Both the position numbers and the translations under genes were made by a program. From an uncultured Alphaproteobacteria bacterium (GTDB lineage: Bacteria; Pseudomonadota; Alphaproteobacteria; HIMB59): a stretch of 6,909 nt of DNA. Below are positions 1 through 5,828 of the stretch, in pieces. Location: assembly GCA_902595525.1 (NCBI GenBank), contig CACJQJ010000018.1, forward strand, positions 1 to 6,909, read 5' to 3'. The first letter of the stretch is position 1; each line of letters begins with the position of its first letter. The notes under the pieces are model-generated. The model made no database searches. It had not been told where the DNA came from and saw only the letters and a list, made by a program, of their open reading frames with translations.

Positions 1-1083
1 ACGGGAGCCGTTATGCCACCGATACATCTTTCATCAACCTTCAAACAAATGGAACCCGGAAATTTTGAGTATGAATATGCTAGAACCAAAAATCCTTCTA
101 GAGATATACTAGAAAAATTACTAGCACAAATTGAGTCTGGAGATAAAGCTTTTGCATTTGCATCGGGCATGTCAGCAATTAATACAGTTTGTGACCTATT
201 TGGCACAAACTACCATATAGTTTGTTCTGATGATGTATATGGGGGTACTCGTAGGTTATTTGATAAAGTTAAATCAAATATTGACGTAACTTACATCGAC
301 TTTGATAAAAATATAAACTGGAATGATGAAATAAAAGAAAACACAAAATTTATATGGATTGAAACACCATCAAATCCTTTAATGAAAATTATTGATATTA
401 AAAACACTGTTAATATTGCAAGTGAGTTTAAATTACCTGTGATATGTGATAACACATTTGCCTCTCCATATAATCAGAGACCACTTGAATTAGGTGCAGA
501 TATGGTAGTGAGTTCTTCAACAAAATATTTAGGAGGCCACTCAGATATTGTTGGCGGGTCTATTGTTATCAAAGAGAATAAGGAATACGCTGAAAAAATT
601 TCTTTTATTCAAAATGCAGTTGGGGCTGTCCCCTCTCCCTTTGATTGTTATTTATTAACAAGAAGCATTAAAACACTTTCTGTAAGAATGAAGCAACATA
701 ATGAAAATGCTATTGCTGTGTCTAATTATTTATCCAATCATCCTAAGATAGAAAAAGTTTTTTTTCCAGGTAATGATAAAAGGCACAAGGAAATTGCAGA
801 AAAACAAATGGATGGTTTTGGTGGAATGATGTCTTTTGTAATTGACTCAGATATTAATGGGGTAAAAACTTTTCTAAAAAATTTAAATTTATTTACACTC
901 GCGGAAAGCCTAGGAGGAGTTGAAAGTTTGATCGAGCATCCAGCCATCATGACCCATGCTTCTATAGATCCATCAATTAGAGAAAAATTAGGCATATCAG
1001 AAACATTACTAAGAATATCTGTGGGTATTGAAGATGTAGATGATTTGATCTCAGATTTAGACCAAGCCCTATCAAAGATTTAA
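1..1083 (+). CDS. Cystathionine gamma-synthase / gamma-lyase family PLP enzyme (5' partial)
   Basis: A cytoplasmic fold-type I PLP enzyme of the Cys/Met metabolism family, which makes or cleaves cystathionine. The reading frame is open from base 1. The four codons before the first ATG (base 13) encode TGAV, and TGAVMPPIHLSSTF matches the family's N-terminal block, so the gene starts outside the window and about 20-25 residues are missing. Counting from base 1, visible motifs are YARTKNPSR (26-34), the SGM phosphate-binding turn (55-57), YGGT (80-83), and SSTKYLGGH with the PLP lysine at residue 175 (bases 523-525). The C-terminal block AESLGGVESLIEHPAIMTHAS is nearly intact. It sits one base upstream of a cysteine synthase/CBS-type gene, so the two are surely cotranscribed. 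Sequence alone does not separate gamma-synthase (MetB) from gamma-lyase (MccB/CGL) or a homocysteine-forming sulfhydrylase. Pairing with a beta-synthase-like gene leans toward the lyase and reverse trans-sulfuration. Family certain, exact reaction not. Confidence 0.93.
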   Translation, partial: TGAVMPPIHLSSTFKQMEPGNFEYEYARTKNPSRDILEKLLAQIESGDKAFAFASGMSAINTVCDLFGTNYHIVCSDDVYGGTRRLFDKVKSNIDVTYIDFDKNINWNDEIKENTKFIWIETPSNPLMKIIDIKNTVNIASEFKLPVICDNTFASPYNQRPLELGADMVVSSSTKYLGGHSDIVGGSIVIKENKEYAEKISFIQNAVGAVPSPFDCYLLTRSIKTLSVRMKQHNENAIAVSNYLSNHPKIEKVFFPGNDKRHKEIAEKQMDGFGGMMSFVIDSDINGVKTFLKNLNLFTLAESLGGVESLIEHPAIMTHASIDPSIREKLGISETLLRISVGIEDVDDLISDLDQALSKI

Positions 1084-1084
1084 A

Positions 1085-2077
1085 ATGAGAGACATAGTTG
1101 ATTTTATTGGCAATACGCCACTTATTAAACTCAAATATCCATCTGAAATTACCGGTTGTAATATTTATGGTAAAGCAGAATTTATGAATCCAGCTGGTTC
1201 TATCAAAGATAGAACGGCATTGGGAATAATACTTGATGCTGAAGAGAATAATTTAATTGAACCTGGCGGCACTGTCGTTGAGGGTACCTTTGGAAACACA
1301 GGTATTGCTTTAACAATGATTAATAATGCTAGAGGATACAAAACTATAATTGTAATGCCTGACGGCGCATCAGAGGAGAAGCAAAGTATTTTAAGGAATA
1401 TGGGGGCAAAGCTAAAAGTTGTACCAACTAAACCCTATTCTGATCCAGGTAATTATCAGCATGTATCAAAGAGGTTAGTTGAAGATCTACAATCAAAAGG
1501 AGAGACTTCAGTTATGTGGGCAAACCAATTTGACAATACAGCAAATTACAAATTTCACTCAAAAACCACAGCTAAAGAAATATTCAATCAGCTTGATGGA
1601 AAAGTTGACGGATTTACTTGTGCAATTGGGTCGGGTGGAACATTAGCAGGCACATCTATTGGACTCAAAGAATTAAATTCAAATATAAAAATAGCTTGTA
1701 CAGATCCACAAGGTGCTCAAATGTATAATTATTTTAAATATTCTAAATTGGAAGTTAAAGGCGAGCCATCAGAAACGGAGGGAATAGGCCAGTATAGAGT
1801 GACAAAAAATGTTGAACCTTCCCTTATTGATTTCTCTTACCATATTACTGATTATGATGCATTTGAACTTTTATATAAAATGGTCAAAACAGAAGGCTTA
1901 TTTCTTGGCTCCAGTTCTGGAGTAAATGTAGCAGGGGCTATCGAAATGGCTAAAGAAATGGGACCAGGTAAAAACATTGTTACAATTCTGTGTGATGATG
2001 CTAACAAGTATTTTAGTAAGTTGTATAACAAAGAATATCTGTTATCAAAAAAACTTCCCGTACCCGAGTGGCTTTAA
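1085..2077 (+). CDS. cysK: Cysteine synthase / cystathionine beta-synthase family protein
   Basis: A fold-type II PLP enzyme of 330 residues. It most likely makes cysteine from O-acetylserine and sulfide, or cystathionine from serine and homocysteine. Visible motifs are IGNTPLIKL (8-16), NPAGSIKDRTA with the PLP lysine at 41, the substrate loop EGTFGNTGIAL (66-76), the PLP phosphate loop GSGGT (182-186), and GSSSG (275-279), whose serine contacts the pyridine nitrogen. The WANQFDNTAN segment (145-154) and the PVPEWL end resemble the cysteine synthase A subgroup seen in alphaproteobacteria and relatives. There is no C-terminal CBS-domain pair, unlike eukaryotic CBS. The loop residue is Phe69, where Ser (TSGNT) or Ala (TAGNT) is usual. 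The ATG follows the upstream stop codon by one base, giving a two-gene sulfur amino acid unit. No serine acetyltransferase gene is nearby, so a CBS role cannot be excluded. Confidence 0.93.
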   Translation: MRDIVDFIGNTPLIKLKYPSEITGCNIYGKAEFMNPAGSIKDRTALGIILDAEENNLIEPGGTVVEGTFGNTGIALTMINNARGYKTIIVMPDGASEEKQSILRNMGAKLKVVPTKPYSDPGNYQHVSKRLVEDLQSKGETSVMWANQFDNTANYKFHSKTTAKEIFNQLDGKVDGFTCAIGSGGTLAGTSIGLKELNSNIKIACTDPQGAQMYNYFKYSKLEVKGEPSETEGIGQYRVTKNVEPSLIDFSYHITDYDAFELLYKMVKTEGLFLGSSSGVNVAGAIEMAKEMGPGKNIVTILCDDANKYFSKLYNKEYLLSKKLPVPEWL

Positions 2078-2081
2078 AATT

Positions 2082-2618
2082 TTAATCACTACCAAAAGTC
2101 ATTCTTTTTAAAGTTCTATCTTTTAATACAAAATGGTGCATAAGTGCAGCTCCTGAATGTATAAAAAATAAAACTAATAAAACATTACTAGAATATTCAT
2201 GGAAACTTTTGAACAAGTACCTTAAATCACTGTTGTGATCCAATAAATTTATTAATTCAAAATTTAAAAACATTACTGTGTCACCTTGTAAGTTTGTAAG
2301 GATGTATCCAGATATTGGTTGTAAAAAAAATATTGAGTAAAATAAAAAATAGTTAGTTTTAGCAACATAAATTAATATTTTATTTTTTAAGATGGGCTTG
2401 GGCCTAATATTGGTAAATTTCCAACTTAATCTAAATATTGCTAGGACAAGAATTGAAAGACCTAGTGTGTTGTGTATCATCAATATTTCATAATAATATT
2501 CAAAATTATTCTCTAAATTTTTACCTAATATGTATGTTGCAATTATAAGAGCAGCCATAATCCAATGAAATAACTTGCTAATTAAACCGTAATTATCTGC
2601 GCTGTTTGCTAACTTCAT
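2082..2618 (-). CDS. cybB: Cytochrome b561 (CybB-like, possible superoxide:quinone oxidoreductase)
   Basis: An inner-membrane di-heme b-type cytochrome of 178 residues, the usual size for bacterial CybB/b561 proteins. Four hydrophobic helices are visible, at about 16-32, 46-66, 90-108 and 140-162. Likely heme-ligand histidines are His18 (in SKLFHW), His49 (IHNTLG), His140 (FHEYSS) and His154 (FIHSGAALMHH). The SGY motif (103-105) and the end HHFVLKDRTLKRM are typical of the family. Members move electrons between periplasmic donors and quinone; E. coli CybB oxidises superoxide. I chose the ATG at 2618 because it fits the compact family N-terminus; a TTG start at 2627 would add three residues. 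A weak GAAG lies just upstream. The gene converges on the cysteine synthase gene with four bases between stop codons, and diverges from tupA across 37 bases. An electron-transfer role with the nearby cytochrome c is inference. Confidence 0.9.
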   Translation of the reverse strand: MKLANSADNYGLISKLFHWIMAALIIATYILGKNLENNFEYYYEILMIHNTLGLSILVLAIFRLSWKFTNIRPKPILKNKILIYVAKTNYFLFYSIFFLQPISGYILTNLQGDTVMFLNFELINLLDHNSDLRYLFKSFHEYSSNVLLVLFFIHSGAALMHHFVLKDRTLKRMTFGSD

Positions 2619-2655
2619 TATCTTCAATTATGTATGTTAATATTGTTGTTAATAA
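2619..2655. promoter_or_regulatory. Divergent promoter region between cytochrome b561 and tupA
   Basis: These 37 bases are all that separates two divergent start codons, so promoters for both genes must lie here or overlap the coding ends. Reading plus, a possible extended -10 is TG at 2635-2636 followed by TAATAT at 2638-2643, which would start tupA RNA near 2650 and leave a leader of only a few bases. Reading minus, CATAAT at 2631-2626 is a possible -10 for the cytochrome gene, but it would place the transcription start at or inside the first codons. No good -35 element is visible for either. The location is firm; the individual elements are weak because the DNA is very AT-rich. Confidence 0.35.
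2636..2654 (+). repeat. Direct repeat GTTAATA, 12-base period
   Basis: GTTAATA occurs at 2636-2642 and again at 2648-2654, separated by TTGTT and ending just before the tupA ATG. A 12-base period is close to one helical turn, so the copies face nearly the same side of the DNA, as in some tandem operator sites. It is short and AT-rich, and chance is a real alternative. Confidence 0.3.
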
Positions 2656-3450
2656 ATGAAATTAAAAAATTTATTTTTATCGTTATTTTTATTTTTTTCC
2701 ATCAGTGTTTATTCTAAAGATTTTATAGTCATTCAATCTACTACTAGCATTGCTAATACGGGTTTGCTTGATCTTTTAGCATCAGAATTTAAAAATAAAA
2801 CTGGAATTAGTGTAAGACCTATTGCAGTTGGAACCGGCAATGCTATTGCAAATGCAAAAAGGGGCGATGGAGATTTATTATTTGTTCATTCAAAAAAAGA
2901 TGAATTAGAATTTATAGACGAGGGCTACGGTGTTCAAAGATATGAGGTTATGTACAATAAGTTTATTTTAGTTGGTCCAAAATCTGACCCACTGAAAATA
3001 TCACAAGAGGAAGACATTTTATCCGCATTAAAAAAAATATATAACTCAGAATACAAATTTATTTCAAGAGATGATAATTCTGGAACTCATAAAAAAGAAC
3101 AAGAATTATGGAGTTTGACAAATATTAAAAAATTTGACTCTGATAGATATATAAAAACGGGGACAAGTATGGCTAATACATTAAATATTGCATCTGAAAT
3201 CGATGCCTACACGATTAGTGACAAAGGCACTTGGCTATCTTTTAAAAATAAAAATAATTTAAAAATTCTTTTTGAGGGCGGTGATGAATTACATAATCCT
3301 TATGGAATTATTGCAGTCAACCCAAAAAAATTTCCTCATGTTGAGTATAAAAAATCTCAGAAGTTCATTGAATGGTTGATTACAGGTGAGGGCAAAGATG
3401 TTATTAATAGGTTTACATATAACGGTGAAAAGTTGTTTCATACCAATTAG
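2656..3450 (+). CDS. tupA: Tungstate ABC transporter, substrate-binding protein TupA
   Basis: A periplasmic tungstate-binding protein of 264 residues, the normal TupA size. Residues 1-20 form a Sec signal peptide: lysines at 2 and 4, a Leu/Phe-rich core, and likely cleavage after VYS. The oxyanion-binding signature of the family is present: STTS at 28-31 (usually TTTS), followed by NTGLLD (34-39), AVGTGNAI (57-64), and SRDDNSGTHKKE (137-148), which supplies the arginine and serine/threonine contacts. The RGDGDLLFVHS segment (69-79) and RYEVMYNKFILVGP (95-108) are also TupA hallmarks. These features fit TupA rather than the molybdate-binding ModA or WtpA. The protein should deliver tungstate to TupB/TupC encoded directly downstream, 10 bases away. 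It heads a five-gene plus-strand run. The ATG is the natural start, since it begins a complete signal peptide. Specificity for tungstate over molybdate is inferred from family. Confidence 0.93.
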   Translation: MKLKNLFLSLFLFFSISVYSKDFIVIQSTTSIANTGLLDLLASEFKNKTGISVRPIAVGTGNAIANAKRGDGDLLFVHSKKDELEFIDEGYGVQRYEVMYNKFILVGPKSDPLKISQEEDILSALKKIYNSEYKFISRDDNSGTHKKEQELWSLTNIKKFDSDRYIKTGTSMANTLNIASEIDAYTISDKGTWLSFKNKNNLKILFEGGDELHNPYGIIAVNPKKFPHVEYKKSQKFIEWLITGEGKDVINRFTYNGEKLFHTN

Positions 3451-3460
3451 TACTATCTAA

Positions 3461-4117
3461 ATGCTAACTTTTGAAAAAATACAATCCGCAGTTTTTATTA
3501 CAATTTATGTAAGTATTTTCTCAACTTTAATTGCATTTTTTTTATCAATGATCTTTGGCTATTTAATTGCTATTTATCAATTCCAATTAAAAAAACCAAT
3601 TGTAATTTTCTTAAGTTCTCTTACCTCTATCCCTCCCGTATGTGCAGGGCTACTAGTCTATATACTTATAAGTAGATCTGGCCCCTTAGGTTGGATGGAA
3701 ATTCTATATTCACCTTTAGCAATGATCATTGCTCAGATCGTAATTATCTTCCCAATTATGATAACTTTAATTATTAAAAACATTGAAGAGGATTATCCAA
3801 TTTATAGAGATGAATTAATGTCTTATGGAGCTTCCAAAAAAGATATAATTTTCATACTCTTTTCAAATAAAACAAATATTTACATCACTGTCTTTTTACT
3901 AGGTTTTGGCAGGGCTATCAGCGAGTATGGTGCAGCTGCAATTGTAGGAGGCTCAATTGATCATTTCACAAGAAACATGACAGCGACAATTGCTTTAGAA
4001 ACTTCTAAAGGGAATGTTTCATTAGGTATAGTTTTAGGAACGATATTAATTTCCCTCACACTTTTAATATCAATATCCCTTAATTTTTTAAATAAAAATA
4101 ATGATCAAAGTAAATAA
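3461..4117 (+). CDS. tupB: Tungstate ABC transporter, permease TupB
   Basis: The inner-membrane permease of the tungstate importer, 218 residues, close to the family norm. Hydrophobic segments lie at about 10-38, 46-70, 83-105, 140-165 and 184-210. The ABC-permease coupling (EAA-type) loop is at about 118-133 (ELMSYGASKKDIIFIL). Family-specific blocks are IPPVCAGLLVYILISRSGPLG (57-77), SPLAMIIAQ (84-92), GFGRAISEYGAAAIVGG (148-164) and TATIALETSKG near 174-184. These blocks resemble TupB more than ModB. It would dimerise and be driven by TupC. The start codon lies 10 bases after the tupA stop with no visible Shine-Dalgarno, and the 3' end overlaps tupC by 17 bases, which points to translational coupling. 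Confidence 0.92.
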   Translation: MLTFEKIQSAVFITIYVSIFSTLIAFFLSMIFGYLIAIYQFQLKKPIVIFLSSLTSIPPVCAGLLVYILISRSGPLGWMEILYSPLAMIIAQIVIIFPIMITLIIKNIEEDYPIYRDELMSYGASKKDIIFILFSNKTNIYITVFLLGFGRAISEYGAAAIVGGSIDHFTRNMTATIALETSKGNVSLGIVLGTILISLTLLISISLNFLNKNNDQSK

Positions 4118-4706
4118 TATTTCATATACGATTGATGGAAAAAATATTCTCTCGAATATTAATCTAAATATCATACGAAACAAAATTACAGTTATTACCG
4201 GAAAAAATGGTTCTGGTAAAAGCTCTCTTATAAAAATTATAAATAAAATTATTATTCCTAATAAAGGAACAATTAACTCTGAATATTCTGAACCCATACC
4301 GATGCTTTTTCAAAAACCTATTTCTTTAAATAAAAGTTTAGAGGATAATTTTCTGCTATTAAGCAAATTAAAGAAATCCAAGGTAAATAAGTTCTACTTT
4401 AATTTATTTAAATTAAATAAATTAAAAAAACGTAAATTTCAAAATTTATCAGAAGGAGAAAAACAGAAAGTATTCATTTCTAGATTAATGAGCTATGAAC
4501 AAGATTTAATCATTTTAGACGAACCTAATCAGAACCTTGACTTAGAAAGTGAAAAAATTTTTTTTACTTCTTTGTCTAAAGTTAAAAATAAAACTATTCT
4601 TTTATCTCTCCACAATATGAGTCTTGTAAAAAAATTTGCAGATTATGTGATAGTATTAGATTCAGGAAAAATTATATTTAACGATATTTCTTCAAAATTT
4701 TTTTAA
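4101..4706 (+). CDS. tupC: Tungstate ABC transporter, ATP-binding protein TupC
   Basis: The cytoplasmic ATPase of the tungstate importer, 201 residues, rather short because it holds only the nucleotide-binding domain and no regulatory tail. Visible motifs are Walker A GKNGSGKS (34-41), Q-loop glutamine 71 in LFQKP, ABC signature LSEGE (116-120) in place of LSGGQ, Walker B LIILDE (136-141) with catalytic Glu141, D-loop NLD (145-147) and H-loop His171 in LSLHN. All catalytic residues are therefore present. The signature variant keeps the essential serine and second glycine. It overlaps tupB by 17 bases in another frame, so it is surely part of the same operon. The assignment to tungstate comes from the tupA and tupB neighbours; taken alone it would only be called an ABC ATPase. 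The sequence is very rich in Lys, Asn and Ile, matching the local AT bias. Confidence 0.9.
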   Translation: MIKVNNISYTIDGKNILSNINLNIIRNKITVITGKNGSGKSSLIKIINKIIIPNKGTINSEYSEPIPMLFQKPISLNKSLEDNFLLLSKLKKSKVNKFYFNLFKLNKLKKRKFQNLSEGEKQKVFISRLMSYEQDLIILDEPNQNLDLESEKIFFTSLSKVKNKTILLSLHNMSLVKKFADYVIVLDSGKIIFNDISSKFF

Positions 4707-4729
4707 TGTTCCATACATAATTTACTGAT

Positions 4730-5161
4730 ATGCTAAAAACACATATCATGATTAAAAGTTTACTTGCCTTAATATTTTTATTCCCATTTTTAGCTTATTC
4801 TAACCCTGTGCTTGATCGGCAAGAGTCCATGAGAGACTTCAATAAACTAATGAGAGCTGCAAACAATTTAATTAAAGACGATGTGATTAACGATGACTTG
4901 GCAGGAATTTATGAAGAAATCGAAAATATAATGAGAGTTTACCCTACTTTATTCCCTGATGATTCATTTGGAGGTAAGTCAAAAGCTAGTACTGACATAA
5001 TTGATAATAGAGAATTGTTTAATCAAATTGCAAAAGAGACAGAAGACAACGCAGCACTTGCAAAATTATCCTCATTAGAGGGTGATATTGAAAGTGTTCA
5101 ACAATTTCACCAAAATCTATTTGGAAGCTGTAAGAGTTGCCACTCTCGTTTCAGAGATTAA
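4730..5161 (+). CDS. Exported cytochrome c' / c556 family protein
   Basis: A small periplasmic c-type cytochrome of 143 residues (137 if the second ATG at 4748 is used). The hydrophobic stretch MIKSLLALIFLFPFLAYS is a Sec signal peptide with likely cleavage before NP; starting at 4748 gives the more typical short signal, but neither start has a Shine-Dalgarno. The single heme site CKSCH is at 134-138, right at the C-terminus and followed by SRFRD, the hallmark of the four-helix cytochrome c' family. Near the mature N-terminus, RQESM places Met34 in helix 1 where c556 proteins carry the axial ligand, suggesting a six-coordinate electron-transfer cytochrome rather than a gas-binding c'. The rest is mostly charged helical sequence. 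It lies 23 bases after tupC and 5 bases before the rhodanese gene, so it is probably in the same transcript. The redox partner is unknown. Confidence 0.85.
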   Translation: MLKTHIMIKSLLALIFLFPFLAYSNPVLDRQESMRDFNKLMRAANNLIKDDVINDDLAGIYEEIENIMRVYPTLFPDDSFGGKSKASTDIIDNRELFNQIAKETEDNAALAKLSSLEGDIESVQQFHQNLFGSCKSCHSRFRD

Positions 5162-5166
5162 TAAGA

Positions 5167-5565
5167 GTGAATTTTTTAAAAAAATTTTTTCTATTTTTTT
5201 TTCTGCTAACTAATTTATTATTTGCTCAGAGTAATACAATGAACTACACACCTATAGATACTGAAGAATCATTTAAAAGAATTCAAGAGGGTGCAATTGT
5301 AATTGATGTTAGATATCCAAAAGAACACAATATGATTCGAATTGAGAACTCACACAATATCCCTTTTAAAGAAATAACTGTTGAAAAAATCAACTCCATA
5401 AACCCCGATAATAAGGATATTATTATTCACTGTACCGCAGGCATTACATCTAAAAAGGTTGCAGATTATCTAGTTTCTGAAGGGTATCAGGGAAGTATTT
5501 ATGAAATGGACAAAGGTTTAATTGATTGGATTAATTTAGGTTTTAAAACCGAGCAAGGTACATAA
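5167..5565 (+). CDS. Exported single-domain rhodanese-like sulfurtransferase
   Basis: A rhodanese-fold protein of 132 residues, probably periplasmic, that would carry or transfer sulfur as a cysteine persulfide. I chose the GTG at 5167, five bases after the cytochrome stop, because it opens directly into a signal peptide (MNFLKK, a Phe/Leu core, cleavage near LFA/QS at 20-21). A TTG at 5137 would overlap the cytochrome gene and add a poor n-region. The fold markers are VIDVRYPKEH (45-54), HNIPF (63-67) and the active loop HCTAGIT with catalytic Cys89. The six-residue loop ends in Thr, as in bovine rhodanese (CRKGVT), rather than in the Arg of many small bacterial domains. Pairing with an exported cytochrome suggests a role in periplasmic sulfur chemistry, but the substrate is unknown. 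The 5' coding end is made of long A and T tracts. Confidence 0.85.
   Translation: MNFLKKFFLFFFLLTNLLFAQSNTMNYTPIDTEESFKRIQEGAIVIDVRYPKEHNMIRIENSHNIPFKEITVEKINSINPDNKDIIIHCTAGITSKKVADYLVSEGYQGSIYEMDKGLIDWINLGFKTEQGT
5172..5202 (+). repeat. Homopolymer tracts T6-A7-T6 and T9 in the rhodanese signal-peptide region
   Basis: Within the first dozen codons of the rhodanese gene, six T are followed by seven A and six T (5172-5190), then after CTA comes an uninterrupted run of nine T (5194-5202). The tracts encode Lys and Phe of the signal peptide. Runs this long are prone to slippage by polymerase and to sequencing error. A one-base change in the nine-T run would put the whole rhodanese domain out of frame with the signal peptide. 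Confidence 0.6.
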
Positions 5566-5583
5566 CTCAAAATTTTAAAAATT

Positions 5584-5754
5584 CTAAGAAAAATAGTTAG
5601 TACTGAACATATAGTAAATCATATACCCAATAAGTCCCACAACTAATAGGACTAGGGGTATTACTGATATTGTAAAAGCCTCCCTAAATTTCTTATTAAA
5701 TATTAATAAACTAGCTAGTAATAAAATAAGAAGAATTAATGCAAGTCTAATCAT
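5584..5754 (-). CDS. Small hypothetical membrane protein with two transmembrane segments (56 aa)
   Basis: An ATG on the minus strand at 5754 opens a 56-codon frame ending in TAG at 5584. I do not recognise the family. The predicted protein has a Leu/Ile-rich segment at about 3-18, a short basic loop (NKKFRE, 20-25), a second hydrophobic segment at about 29-49 and a short polar end (NYFS). This is a clean helical hairpin; by the positive-inside rule the loop would face the cytoplasm. It fills the gap between the rhodanese gene (18 bases tail to tail) and dapB (divergent), which otherwise would be unusually long for this window. No Shine-Dalgarno is visible, but an extended -10-like TGCTAAAAT lies just upstream. 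A weak general likeness to the twin-transmembrane proteins of cytochrome oxidase clusters (DUF2909) was considered, but the typical motif is not present. A chance ORF in AT-rich DNA is possible but unlikely. Confidence 0.6.
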   Translation of the reverse strand: MIRLALILLILLLASLLIFNKKFREAFTISVIPLVLLVVGLIGYMIYYMFSTNYFS

Positions 5755-5760
5755 AAGTTA

Positions 5761-5769
5761 ATTTTAGCA
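5761..5769 (-). promoter_or_regulatory. Candidate extended -10 promoter for the small membrane protein
   Basis: Reading the minus strand, TGCTAAAAT matches the extended -10 form TGnTATAAT in all but one fixed base. Transcription would start about seven bases further on, at or next to the ATG at 5754, which predicts a leaderless or nearly leaderless message. No -35 is evident, which extended -10 promoters can tolerate. The AT-rich context makes chance matches common. Confidence 0.3.
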
Positions 5770-5784
5770 TAAAATTTAATAATT

Positions 5785-5817
5785 TTGCTATTCCATATCT
5801 ACTAATTTATGTATAAC
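5785..5817 (+). promoter_or_regulatory. Candidate dapB promoter
   Basis: The 74 bases between the divergent small gene and dapB must hold the dapB promoter, as no plus-strand gene leads directly into it. TTGCTA (5785-5790) resembles a -35. TATAAC (5812-5817) is the best -10 match (five of six) but lies 21 bases away. TATGTA (5808-5813) has the ideal 17-base spacing but a poor sequence. Either leaves a leader of about 5-10 bases before the ATG at 5829. Confidence 0.3.
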
Positions 5818-5828
5818 AAGTCTTAATC

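Noticed and set aside
13..15. ATG at 13 as the start of the first gene
   Set aside because: The four preceding in-frame codons (TGAV) belong to the conserved family block, so the gene begins upstream of the window.
738..995. Minus-strand frame of 85 codons inside the trans-sulfuration enzyme gene
   Set aside because: It is entirely antisense to well-conserved coding sequence, has no recognisable domain and looks like a shadow frame.
2619..2627. TTG start for cytochrome b561
   Set aside because: An ATG three codons later gives a normal N-terminus for the family.
4088..4297. Minus-strand frame of 69 codons across the tupB/tupC junction
   Set aside because: It is antisense to the conserved Walker A region; its Ile/Phe-rich composition is what AT-rich antisense yields.
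2656..4706. Molybdate (ModABC) or phosphate (Pst) transporter as an alternative for the ABC system
   Set aside because: The binding protein has the STTS and SRDDNSGTHKKE blocks and the permease the SRSGPLG and GRAISE blocks typical of Tup; no TOBE domain follows the ATPase.
5137..5166. TTG start for the rhodanese that would overlap the cytochrome gene
   Set aside because: The extra ten residues encode no family feature and spoil the signal peptide; the GTG at 5167 fits better.
5566..5583. AAAATTTT palindrome between the convergent rhodanese and small membrane genes as a terminator
   Set aside because: It is a pure A/T palindrome with no GC stem; such sequences are frequent in this DNA and cannot be called a terminator by eye.
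5746..5770. Seven-codon minus-strand frame just before the small membrane protein, considered as a leader peptide
   Set aside because: It is too short and has no regulatory codon pattern or attenuator structure nearby.
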